IMG/VR virus record: IMGVR_UViG_3300022591_000041
Coordinates: 1-31,979 of that record
Origin: a virus
Reading direction: 5' to 3' (one strand)
Length of the DNA stretch: 31,979 bases
The translations under genes and the position numbers were made by a program. The notes under the pieces are model-generated. The model saw only the letters and a list, made by a program, of their open reading frames with translations, searched no databases and had not been told where the DNA came from. Positions 24,801 through 31,122 of this stretch are shown piece by piece. Position 1 is the stretch's first letter; each line of letters opens with the position of its first letter.

Positions 24801-24832
24801 AGCGACTTGCTCGCGCCTTGAGCGACTTGCTC
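24801..24832. repeat. Tandem 12-bp repeat in the amidoligase leader
   Basis: AGCGACTTGCTC occurs at 24801-24812 and 24821-24832, a spacing of 20 bases. Both copies lie between the -10 box and the start codon, so they are in the transcribed leader or overlap a repressor site. Role unknown. Confidence 0.75.
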
Positions 24833-24840
24833 ATGCATCA

Positions 24841-24870
24841 ATGATAGGCACGATTCGAGACAAATTGCAA
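24841..24870 (-). promoter_or_regulatory. Minus-strand promoter of the amidoligase operon
   Basis: On the minus strand TTGCAA (24870-24865) and TATCAT (24846-24841) are separated by 18 bases. A near-identical element lies at 27985-28014, including the upstream bases GTTTCAGATTGTTGCAA and the CGTGCCTA before the -10 box, which supports a real phage promoter. Confidence 0.7.
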
Positions 24871-24959
24871 CAATCTGAAACAGCGTGGGATTAGTGGGCT
24901 TTAGAACGCATTTTTGAGAGATTCAGCAGATAACTCAAAATGCGGCCGATTCAGCGCCA

Positions 24960-24987
24960 TTGATTGAATGGCTTGATGCAAGTAGTC
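24960..24987 (+). promoter_or_regulatory. Possible plus-strand promoter for a leaderless gene
   Basis: TTGATT (24960-24965) and TAGTCT (24982-24987) are 16 bases apart, and the ATG follows at 24995. No ribosome binding site is visible before the ATG, so a leaderless transcript is plausible. A small hairpin GCCATT/AATGGC overlaps the -35 region (24956-24972). Weak evidence. Confidence 0.35.
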
Positions 24988-24994
24988 TGTCTGC

Positions 24995-25522
24995 ATGATT
25001 GAAGTCGGCGACATTATCTTTGCGCACACCAATGGCATTATCGGCAAGGCGATTCGCTTTGCAGAGTGGTGGCATCATCCAACGCGCATGGGCAGTCAAT
25101 GGAATCATGTTGCAATAGTCACTCGCATTGACGACCACCGCATCTTCATAACTCAAGCGCAACCGCATGGCGTAACAAACGATATGGCGCTTGATGAACT
25201 AATTGATGTCAATGACAAGATGCTTGTGTATCGGCCGCCTGCGCATTTGAATCATGATGCGATGCTTGAGTTCGCATTTGGCGAAGTCGGCAGTCATTAT
25301 GGCTTCCTTTCAATCGCATCAGTTGCGACTGACATCATTACGCCGACTTGGGCGCCGGCTATTCGGACTCCTGATTCATGGATATGTTCGGCGTTGGCGG
25401 CTGAGTATCTGCGCGTTGGCGGCTGGGTCCATCGCTGGCCTGATATTTACGGCGTGATGCCCGCGCAACTTGAGTTGGCGCTACATGCTGACCTTGACTT
25501 TGAGATTGTGGCTCAGTTGTAA
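24995..25522 (+). CDS. YiiX/NlpC-P60-like papain-fold hydrolase
   Basis: The 175-residue protein is a lone plus-strand gene inside the minus block. It begins VGDIIFAHTNGIIGKAI, continues QWNHVAIVTRI with His38, and later has DSWICSALAAEYL with Cys131. His before Cys in the chain is the order of permuted papain-like enzymes (YaeF/YiiX type) and fits an amidase or peptidase acting on lipid or peptide amides. No signal peptide is seen. Its last 164 bases overlap the end of the antisense Ntn hydrolase gene. Role unknown: a second wall enzyme or a host-protein modifier are options. Confidence 0.78.
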   Translation: MIEVGDIIFAHTNGIIGKAIRFAEWWHHPTRMGSQWNHVAIVTRIDDHRIFITQAQPHGVTNDMALDELIDVNDKMLVYRPPAHLNHDAMLEFAFGEVGSHYGFLSIASVATDIITPTWAPAIRTPDSWICSALAAEYLRVGGWVHRWPDIYGVMPAQLELALHADLDFEIVAQL

Positions 25523-26030
25523 GTATCTTGAATGGCGGCATGACATCGCCTCGATGCATTGCGGCCGCCTCAAGTGCTGACTTCACGATGACCGAATCAT
25601 CTGGGCGATTCGATTGGCTGAGCATTGCATGACAAGCGCCAAGAGCAATGTTTGCGCCTGTCCCTGATGCGGCGTATGCGCCGATTCGCTTTAGTGTCGC
25701 ATATCGAAGGACTGCCCAATCTGAATTGACTTCATAAATTGAGCCGCCGACGCCAATAAGAATCTGCCACGACATCTCATCGCATTCTTCGCTCTTCATT
25801 GCGGCGCGCAAGGCATCGCGGAACTCAAAGGCGGATTCAGTTCGCTTAAGAGATTGGGCAATCAATCCGACGCGCCACGAGCCTGAGAATCCTGCAATCA
25901 TGTTGCGATTGATTCGCCAGACTTTTGTATCCGCCGCAATAAATCGAGTCGGCTCTTCCTCATCTTGCATGGCTGAATCGCCGCCCATGATGACGCGCCC
26001 TTTGCTCGCAATCGCGACGATGCAAGTCAT
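25359..26030 (-). CDS. Proteasome-like Ntn hydrolase
   Basis: The 223-residue protein starts at 26030, overlapping the previous stop by 4 bases (ATGA). After Met removal it begins with Thr: TCIVAIASKGRVIMGGDSAM. The proteasome catalytic set is visible: Thr1, Asp17 in GGDSA, and a lysine at 35 (proteasome Lys33). The fold pattern RFIAADTKVWRINRNMIAGF, then GSWRVGLIAQ, matches beta-subunit/HslV-like proteins. The C-terminal ~55 residues (QSQSQGQ, then a basic and Pro-rich stretch) are low complexity and lie antisense to the YiiX-like gene, so the core probably ends near residue 170. Substrate unknown. Confidence 0.78.
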   Translation of the reverse strand: MTCIVAIASKGRVIMGGDSAMQDEEEPTRFIAADTKVWRINRNMIAGFSGSWRVGLIAQSLKRTESAFEFRDALRAAMKSEECDEMSWQILIGVGGSIYEVNSDWAVLRYATLKRIGAYAASGTGANIALGACHAMLSQSNRPDDSVIVKSALEAAAMHRGDVMPPFKILTTEPQSQSQGQHVAPTQVARASRRKYQASDGPSRQRADTQPPTPNISMNQESE

Positions 26031-26212
26031 CTGATGCGCACCACGACTTCGCAAGGGTCGCCGCCGCGCGCCCACTCCGCTTCCATCTCTTTAGTCGGGA
26101 ATCCGATGTCGTGCTGATAACACCATGACGGTGTGCAGAATCCGAGGCGAATGCCTCGCTCAAGCCACTCGCGTTGCTCTAGCCTGTCGATTGGTAATTT
26201 GCTGTCGCTCAT
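26027..26212 (-). CDS. Small conserved-type actinophage protein, 61 aa
   Basis: The start follows GAAAGGAAGAATG. The product contains REWLERGIRLGFCTPSWC, YQHDIGFPTKEMEAEW and GGDPCEVVVRI, a layout that recurs in small actinophage proteins: two Cys, a His-Asp pair, an acidic Trp-containing segment and a Gly-Asp-Pro-Cys end. It may bind metal. Function unknown. It is just downstream of the hairpin at 26235-26268 and overlaps the Ntn hydrolase start, so these two probably form a unit. Confidence 0.75.
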   Translation of the reverse strand: MSDSKLPIDRLEQREWLERGIRLGFCTPSWCYQHDIGFPTKEMEAEWARGGDPCEVVVRIR

Positions 26213-26234
26213 TCATTCTTCCTTTCACATGATG

Positions 26235-26268
26235 AATCCCGCCATCCTAAACCAGCGATGGCGGGATT
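26235..26268 (-). terminator. Perfect 12-bp hairpin between two minus-strand genes
   Basis: AATCCCGCCATC (26235-26246) pairs perfectly with GATGGCGGGATT (26257-26268) around a 10-base loop. It lies 14 bases past the stop of the gene at 26282. There is no strong T-run after it, so it may be a partial terminator or mRNA end stabiliser. Confidence 0.8.
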
Positions 26269-26281
26269 CGCAACTTCTTGA

Positions 26282-27127
26282 TTACAATTTTTGCGCCTTC
26301 TTCGGCCGCTTGCCGAATGCAAAGAATGGGTCATCATTGCTTGGCGTGATTGATGCCACGAATGAGATTCTGTCGCCTTCTGCAAGAACGTCAGTCACAT
26401 TCTTAACTTTTGATGGCTCAGTCACCCAGACTTTGAATCCTCTGTCATCGCGCACAATCATCTTGTTAGTCACGCCATACTGAGATTCGACTGACTTGAA
26501 TCCGAGAATCTCGCCAGTGATGAGAATCTCATCGCCAAATGGCGCAGGCTCAGGCGCGCCATTCTGAGCGATATAGGCGGCCTCAGCCTCAGCGCGCTCG
26601 CGCTCTTGAATCGCCAGACGATTCGCAAACTCAATTTGCTTGTCGCTCAATTCGCCATATTCGATGAGACGCGACTTCATATTGACGATGATGTGATGAG
26701 GCATTGCGAACACCTCAGTCAATCCGCGCGATGCCAGCCATGCTTCGGCGCGCTGAATCTTGAACCGACGCTCTGACTCGCGCTTGGCGGCGACTAGGCG
26801 GCGATTGAATCCTGCGGCGGCGCTCTCGCAGTAAGTCTCATAGCAAGAATGGCCGATGACAATTGCTTCCATCTTTACATCATCGACAAGAGCAACGAAC
26901 TGACGCAAGTTCGAACCGCAACAGGCGCACTTCTGCCCATCATCATCCCAACTGCCGACCCATTCATATGATTCGCGAGGCTTCGAGTGAAACCAATCGC
27001 CTTCGAGGTAACGCTCTTCGCGCGCCGCATCTTGATTCCAGCGATGCTCAAGATACGCCATGCCTGCCAATGCGAACCTCGACCAGTCGATGACGCTTGG
27101 GCGCAATTCATCAGTGCGCGTAGTCAT
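26282..27127 (-). CDS. Hypothetical Cys-rich protein with OB-like C-terminus
   Basis: The 281-residue product starts after AAAGGAATC in a TAATG overlap. Residues 67-70 (CACC) with His93, Cys95 and Cys100 (VIGHSCYETYC) suggest a metal-binding domain. A long charged helix follows (RRLVAAKRESERRFKIQRAE). The last ~90 residues hold five or more strands (DEILITGEILGFKSVESQYG, then TNKMIVRDDRGFKVWVTEP), which fits an OB-like fold. A single-strand DNA or RNA-binding role is possible, but unproven. The next gene downstream is separated by the strong hairpin. Confidence 0.72.
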   Translation of the reverse strand: MTTRTDELRPSVIDWSRFALAGMAYLEHRWNQDAAREERYLEGDWFHSKPRESYEWVGSWDDDGQKCACCGSNLRQFVALVDDVKMEAIVIGHSCYETYCESAAAGFNRRLVAAKRESERRFKIQRAEAWLASRGLTEVFAMPHHIIVNMKSRLIEYGELSDKQIEFANRLAIQERERAEAEAAYIAQNGAPEPAPFGDEILITGEILGFKSVESQYGVTNKMIVRDDRGFKVWVTEPSKVKNVTDVLAEGDRISFVASITPSNDDPFFAFGKRPKKAQKL

Positions 27128-27255
27128 TAGTTGATTCCTTTCTTCAATCGCAAACCAGCCAGCACCGCATTGATGCAGTTGGTGCAGTAGTCGCCTGCAG
27201 TCTTATTGGCGCAAGTCGATGTCTTGCACTTGTGTTGCTTGTAGCCTTTGCGCAT
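27127..27255 (-). CDS. Small Cys4 zinc-finger-like protein, 42 aa
   Basis: The start at 27255 overlaps the stop of the previous gene (TAATG). The sequence is MRKGYKQHKCKTSTCANKTA, then GDYCTNCINAVLAGLRLKKG: Cys10, Cys15, Cys24 and Cys27 form C-x4-C-x8-C-x2-C. It ends in another TAATG overlap with the next gene. Likely metal-binding; function unknown. Confidence 0.7.
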   Translation of the reverse strand: MRKGYKQHKCKTSTCANKTAGDYCTNCINAVLAGLRLKKGIN

Positions 27256-27932
27256 TAGTTTGACTCCTTCTTGTGAGCGCGAATGACACCGCGCGATGTC
27301 GTGTATTGATTCGAGTCGCATCCTGCGCACTTGCCATAACGGCCACCGACTGCATAAGAGGCGGGCGCTTTGCCTGAACCTTTGCAACGCGCGGCGATTC
27401 GCGCGGCGGCGGCGATGTCATGAGCATTAGTCCATTCAACAGGCGCGCTAGGGAAACAGACGGTGCAAAGAATCGCGCCTTGACTTGCGACTGCATCCTC
27501 TTCAGTCAATCCCGACAGCATCGGCAACCATGCGAATTGAGTCCTGCTGTCGCCCTTATTGCACGACGAGCATGAGCGCGATGAGTGAACATGGCCACCG
27601 GGGACTAAATAGAACCGCGACCAACCTTCATACTCGCGCTCGACTTCGCGCAATGCTTCGTTCGACTTGACGTGCGCATCCTTCACGTTGCGCCAATTCG
27701 CGATGCGGCCAACAACGCCATCGTAGTAAGAGGACCGTGCCTCGACTTGGCCCGCTTCAATCATCGACACCATCTCATCGATGTCGGTGACACGCTGACT
27801 GCGCGCCACCATCTTGAAGATGTCTTCCGTTGCATGCTCGTAACGGACAAGGGTCTGATACCACGCGCCATGCGCTTTAGCAATTCGAGTATCGACCTCG
27901 ACCTCTTTGCGCATCTCAACTACTGCTTCCAT
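27255..27932 (-). CDS. Hypothetical Cys-rich actinophage protein, 225 aa
   Basis: The ATG at 27932 follows GAAAGTGGGAATC, the same leader ending as the amidoligase gene. The N-terminal ~110 residues are helical. A pattern typical of actinophages follows: HVHSSRSCSSCNKGDSRTQF, WLPMLSGLTEEDAV, then GAILCTVCFPSAPVEW. Three Cys pairs (SCSSC, LCTVC, KCAGC) suggest zinc binding. It is the first gene after the promoter at 27985-28014. Role unknown. Confidence 0.75.
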   Translation of the reverse strand: MEAVVEMRKEVEVDTRIAKAHGAWYQTLVRYEHATEDIFKMVARSQRVTDIDEMVSMIEAGQVEARSSYYDGVVGRIANWRNVKDAHVKSNEALREVEREYEGWSRFYLVPGGHVHSSRSCSSCNKGDSRTQFAWLPMLSGLTEEDAVASQGAILCTVCFPSAPVEWTNAHDIAAAARIAARCKGSGKAPASYAVGGRYGKCAGCDSNQYTTSRGVIRAHKKESN

Positions 27933-27984
27933 GATTCCCACTTTCATTCATCGCGCTCGCGCTTTGCGAATCTCCGATGCATGA

Positions 27985-28014
27985 ATATTAGGCACGACTT
28001 GGGAATAATTGCAA
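27985..28014 (-). promoter_or_regulatory. Minus-strand promoter, second copy
   Basis: TTGCAA (28014-28009) and TAATAT (27990-27985) on the minus strand are 18 bases apart, and the bases around them match the element at 24841-24870. A start codon follows 53 bases downstream of the -10 box. Confidence 0.7.
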
Positions 28015-28071
28015 CAATCTGAAACACGCTGGAATCAGTGGGCTTCAGACACCGGATTCTGAGCATCTGAA

Positions 28072-29109
28072 TCATTCAGCATTTTTGAGCCTCAGCACTC
28101 TGAATCCTGCTCGAGGCTTCATGAACTGCGCCACCAACTCAGGATGCGCTTCCTTAAATGCTTTTGTATCGAATGTCTCAGAGTCTTTGGTTGCCTTGAA
28201 TGTGTAAAGAGTGTTGCCTTCATAAGTCACTGCCTCTGCATCTGCGACAATCAACTCAAGTTGCGCGCGAATCTTCTTCAGTCGCGTATCTGCCTCATCG
28301 GCGGCCGCCTTTGCCTTTACATATTCTTCAACCAACTCAACCTCGAACTCGCCGACTTCAATTTGGCGTTCAGGAATTACTTCAGGGTAGAACTCCTTGA
28401 TGGCATCGAAGTCAGATTGAAGTCCAATCGGCTCTGGCTTGATATCGTTCTCAACATCAAACCAGAACTTTGATTCTGCATCATTCAATCGGTTCAACGT
28501 CGCCTCGTCATAGTTGCGAACGCGAGTCTGAAGTCCTTGGCCGCCAATCAACGCCGCAAAGATGACAGTCCGTAATCCTGTTACAGCGCAGTAATGAGCG
28601 CCTTGCCAAAAATATGAAGTTGGAACGCCATCGTTGTCCCATTCGCGAGATGCGCGCCCGACTAGCCCATTCGTCTTGACTTCAAGAATCGCGACTGGAT
28701 TAAAGTCCTTGACATTCTTCGGGTCAATATCAGTGACCTGACCAATCGGATAATCGCCAAAGTCATCATCGCTTGACATGATGAAGAAGTCGACATTCGC
28801 AAGTTGAAATGGCCTCTCAATCGATTGCAAGATGACTGGGTATGCGACAACGGCGGCGCGCTCGCGCTCTGCGAATGCTTCCGCGACTGAACGCTCTAAA
28901 CGATTGCCCCATTCTGTCGCTTCATTGCCTTGAAACTCCGATTCAATCGCTCCTGTCTTCTCGCCCCATAATGCCAATGGCGTATTCCATTTTGATAATC
29001 CGAGGACAACTGCGGCATCTGAGCCGCCAATCCCTTCACGGCGACTCTCAAGCCATTGCTCATGGCTCAAGTCATTCGTGAATGCTTTCACTTCATATTG
29101 CTTTGTCAT
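28072..29109 (-). CDS. YqaJ-type recombinase/exonuclease
   Basis: The 345-residue protein is started at ATG 29109 behind GAGAGAGAAAC; an ATG at 29124 is possible. The PD-(D/E)xK nuclease core of the YqaJ family is visible: RREGIGGSDAAVVLGLSKW (Asp31), EWGNRLE (Glu66/Glu72), ANVDFF (Asp107) and AILEVKT (Glu143/Lys145). The last ~90 residues form a charged helical segment. Such enzymes resect double-stranded ends for phage recombination, usually with a ssDNA annealing partner, which I do not see here. It is followed by the promoter at 27985-28014. Confidence 0.85.
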   Translation of the reverse strand: MTKQYEVKAFTNDLSHEQWLESRREGIGGSDAAVVLGLSKWNTPLALWGEKTGAIESEFQGNEATEWGNRLERSVAEAFAERERAAVVAYPVILQSIERPFQLANVDFFIMSSDDDFGDYPIGQVTDIDPKNVKDFNPVAILEVKTNGLVGRASREWDNDGVPTSYFWQGAHYCAVTGLRTVIFAALIGGQGLQTRVRNYDEATLNRLNDAESKFWFDVENDIKPEPIGLQSDFDAIKEFYPEVIPERQIEVGEFEVELVEEYVKAKAAADEADTRLKKIRAQLELIVADAEAVTYEGNTLYTFKATKDSETFDTKAFKEAHPELVAQFMKPRAGFRVLRLKNAE

Positions 29110-29151
29110 GTTTCTCTCTCTCATTGCTTGCCGACTTGGCTTTACTTCTTG

Positions 29152-29502
29152 CTACCACGCATGACATTCGCCATTCCGGTCTGGTGTTGGCAAACCATCT
29201 TGAATGCGCATTGCTACGACTACTTGTTGCTCTGGTGTTGCTTGCCATGCATGAGGCGCGAACTCTTCGCCGCCATAATAAATCCAATTAATAGGCATGA
29301 TGCCAAGCCCACCTTCATAGCGTGACCCTTGATGCTTCCAATTGCCATGAGTCTCGCACCAAGCAACGCTCGCCCATTCATTCATCTTTGATGCTGAAAC
29401 AAGCGTTGTTGTCGTTGTCGGAATCGACTTGACTTCATGATGCTTCATGACAGTTGCATGATGGATATGGGGCGCGATGATGAGCGAACTAAGAACGCTC
29501 AT
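29152..29502 (-). CDS. Rpf-like lysozyme (transglycosylase-like) with N-terminal anchor
   Basis: The ATG at 29502 is preceded by TAAGGG; a TTG at 29529 is also possible. The first ~20 residues are moderately hydrophobic (MSVLSSLIIAPHIHHATV), a likely signal or anchor, followed by a Thr-rich linker. The domain WASVAWCETHGNWKHQGS holds Glu50, the catalytic acid of resuscitation-promoting factors, with GGLGIMPINWIYYGG and QATPEQQVVVAMRI. Cys49 and Cys113 may form the disulfide known in Rpf proteins. It would cleave peptidoglycan glycan strands, and such domains are typical of actinobacteria and their phages. It is located far from the main lysis genes, so it may serve at another stage. Confidence 0.8.
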   Translation of the reverse strand: MSVLSSLIIAPHIHHATVMKHHEVKSIPTTTTTLVSASKMNEWASVAWCETHGNWKHQGSRYEGGLGIMPINWIYYGGEEFAPHAWQATPEQQVVVAMRIQDGLPTPDRNGECHAW

Positions 29503-29515
29503 CACCGCGATGCCC

Positions 29516-29629
29516 TTACCGATTACCAAGTGTCAGTCCTAGAGCGATGAGGAATAGAGTGAAGACTGCAATGCCCACATATACCCTGATGTCATCATCC
29601 TTTGGTGCCAACTTATCCTTGTCATTCAT
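29516..29629 (-). CDS. Small single-span membrane protein, 37 aa
   Basis: The ORF starts after TTAAGGAGCAAAA, a very good ribosome binding site. The first 15 residues (MNDKDKLAPKDDDIR) are charged, followed by a hydrophobic helix at residues ~16-34 (VYVGIAVFTLFLIALGLTLG). It ends 13 bases before the Rpf-like gene start, which suggests a joint function, for example a holin-like or anchor partner. Confidence 0.65.
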   Translation of the reverse strand: MNDKDKLAPKDDDIRVYVGIAVFTLFLIALGLTLGNR

Positions 29630-29638
29630 TTTTGCTCC

Positions 29639-29953
29639 TTAATGTCTCAAGAACTTCTGAACGGACTCCCAATCGCGAGGCCGCCAGACATGAACTTGAA
29701 TCGTTTGATTCGCATCAGCAATCCTCTCAAGCAATGCGAGGACAACTTTCTGTTGGGGAGAGAGGCGGCCGACATCTGTCTTTAATTCAACAAACATCAA
29801 TCGCGAATCTCTCTCCCTCATCAGCACCAAATCAGGAAACCCTGCCAAGGTGGCGAATCGACTATCCGGTATTGAATAGACCAACCAATCATAGAGGCGC
29901 GCCAAGTCCAGTATCTGTTTCTTGAACGATGCTTCAACTGTTTTACGCGCCAT
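29639..29953 (-). CDS. VRR-NUC nuclease
   Basis: The 104-residue product starts at ATG 29953, inside the end of the HNH gene (ATGGCGCGTAA). It has the compact PD-(D/E)xK layout of VRR-NUC proteins: Glu7 in the first helix, GFPDLVL (Asp41), FVELKTDVG (Glu56, Lys58) and LSPQQ (Gln67). Such small nucleases act on DNA junctions or ends in phage recombination. The gene sits between the HNH nuclease and the small membrane protein gene. Confidence 0.83.
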   Translation of the reverse strand: MARKTVEASFKKQILDLARLYDWLVYSIPDSRFATLAGFPDLVLMRERDSRLMFVELKTDVGRLSPQQKVVLALLERIADANQTIQVHVWRPRDWESVQKFLRH

Positions 29954-30284
29954 ATGTTCTCGCACGAATAATCGCCGCGTCAGTCATATCTTCATCAGTC
30001 GCCCAAGAATGAACGACGAAACCATGCTCAAGAGCGAAGGCTGGATTGACAGTTATGAATGAATGACATGCCCGACAAAGTGCCAAGACGTTAGTCTCAT
30101 CAAGAATGTCGCCGCCTCGGGCGCGCGTCTTAATCTCATGGACATCAGTCGCTTGATTCTGACAGCCTGCAAGTCGCGCTTCGCACCATTCGCGCTCGCC
30201 GATAATGCGCCTGACGAACTGCCGCCTATCGCCCGCAATTGCGGCGCGTTTTTTGCTGACGGGATTGACTCGACTTCTACGCAT
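29943..30284 (-). CDS. HNH endonuclease
   Basis: The 113-residue product begins at ATG 30284, which overlaps the stop of the previous gene by 8 bases. It carries an HNH core: Cys34 and Cys41 in WCEARLAGCQNQ, then VHEIKTRARGG (His49), ETNVLALCRACHSF (Asn65, Cys70, Cys73, His74). The Cys pairs would bind zinc. Small HNH proteins often assist terminase, but this one lies in the DNA-metabolism cluster next to VRR-NUC and could act in replication or recombination. Confidence 0.83.
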   Translation of the reverse strand: MRRSRVNPVSKKRAAIAGDRRQFVRRIIGEREWCEARLAGCQNQATDVHEIKTRARGGDILDETNVLALCRACHSFITVNPAFALEHGFVVHSWATDEDMTDAAIIRARTYGA

Positions 30285-30621
30285 TGATTCTGTTAGGGAC
30301 TTTGACTCGGGGCCATCTGTCATGCTCTGAAAAGAACTCAAGCATCTGCAATCGGCATTCATTGCAGACATGAGGATTGTCTGACCAATAACAAACGATT
30401 CGCTTCATCGACCACAGTTGACATGAGTCGCAAACACCCGGCAACCATTCAGCAGTTCTAATGAAGTTGTCACTGATGCGCTCAATGATGCTGTTCGGGC
30501 CTTTGGGCCAAAGAGTCAGAGTCGGTGTGACTGATGAGATGTTCAAATTGACGGACAGGTTCAAGTCGAATAAGTCGCTCAATAAATTACTGAAGTCGTT
30601 TTGTTCTTCGATGAAGTCCAC
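30277..30621 (-). CDS. Hypothetical zinc-finger protein, 114 aa
   Basis: The only start after an in-frame stop is GTG at 30621; the binding site is poor. Residues 64-89 hold two Cys pairs (VCDSC, then VCNEC with an extra Cys77), a probable zinc site. The N-terminal half is acidic (MDFIEEQNDFSNLLSDLFDL). The gene begins 9 bases past the winged-helix gene stop and ends in an 8-base overlap with the HNH gene. Function unknown. Confidence 0.65.
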   Translation of the reverse strand: MDFIEEQNDFSNLLSDLFDLNLSVNLNISSVTPTLTLWPKGPNSIIERISDNFIRTAEWLPGVCDSCQLWSMKRIVCYWSDNPHVCNECRLQMLEFFSEHDRWPRVKVPNRINA

Positions 30622-30630
30622 ATACCGACA

Positions 30631-31122
30631 TTACCGCATCTTGTCTGTGTTGTTCTTGGCCTTTAATGCCTCGCGAATCTGCGACACGCGCGCTGGTATA
30701 TCAATCTGTTCAGTTAAATCAATCGCATGGTTCTTTATAAAAGGATTATCTAATGGTTTAGGGTAACTTGCTAACTCTCTAGAGCGTTCGCTATTTACGC
30801 TCAACGCAGTCGCAACTTGCGCTCTCTTAACTTGACCTCTCGCAGTGATATCTCTAGCCTCAGTCTCAACAGCGAACTTATAAATGGCGGGTTTGCGGTT
30901 AGTCGCGTCATACATCTTGACTAAGACACCCATCGCCTCAAGCCTTCGCATTGAACGAGAGACTGTCAGTTTGCTCAGTCCAGTCATGCGCGCGACGGTC
31001 GATTGAGCGGGCCTCGCTTGAGTCCCATCATCATGAGCAAAGTCTGCCAACGCTAATGCAACCAACTTCTCAGTCGCGGGCAAATCTAACTTCCATACGA
31101 GTTTGCTAATCCAGATGCTCAC
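30631..31122 (-). CDS. Winged-helix/HTH protein, probable replication or regulatory role
   Basis: The start is GTG at 31122 (after AGAGGCG), overlapping the previous stop. The first ~80 residues (KLDLPATEKLVALALADFAH, then STVARMTGLSKLTVSRSMRR and LEAMGVL) form a winged helix of the HTH_36/replisome-organiser type. The C-terminal part is charged and probably disordered, ending in a helix rich in Lys/Arg. In phages such proteins load the host replication machinery or act as regulators; the position beside nucleases favours replication. Not certain. Confidence 0.7.
   Translation of the reverse strand: MSIWISKLVWKLDLPATEKLVALALADFAHDDGTQARPAQSTVARMTGLSKLTVSRSMRRLEAMGVLVKMYDATNRKPAIYKFAVETEARDITARGQVKRAQVATALSVNSERSRELASYPKPLDNPFIKNHAIDLTEQIDIPARVSQIREALKAKNNTDKMR

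Noticed and set aside
24776-24840. A degenerate hammerhead in the amidoligase leader
   Set aside because: The leader shares GATGAATGAAAG with the region after the ribozymes but has no CUGAUGA core and no stem III.
24841-24841. Longer amidoligase start near 24841
   Set aside because: It would place the start codon on the promoter -10 box; ATG 24772 has a good ribosome binding site.
30520-30545. CTGATGAG on the plus strand as a third hammerhead core
   Set aside because: No GAAA, stem III or cleavage triplet in the right positions, and it is antisense inside a coding gene.
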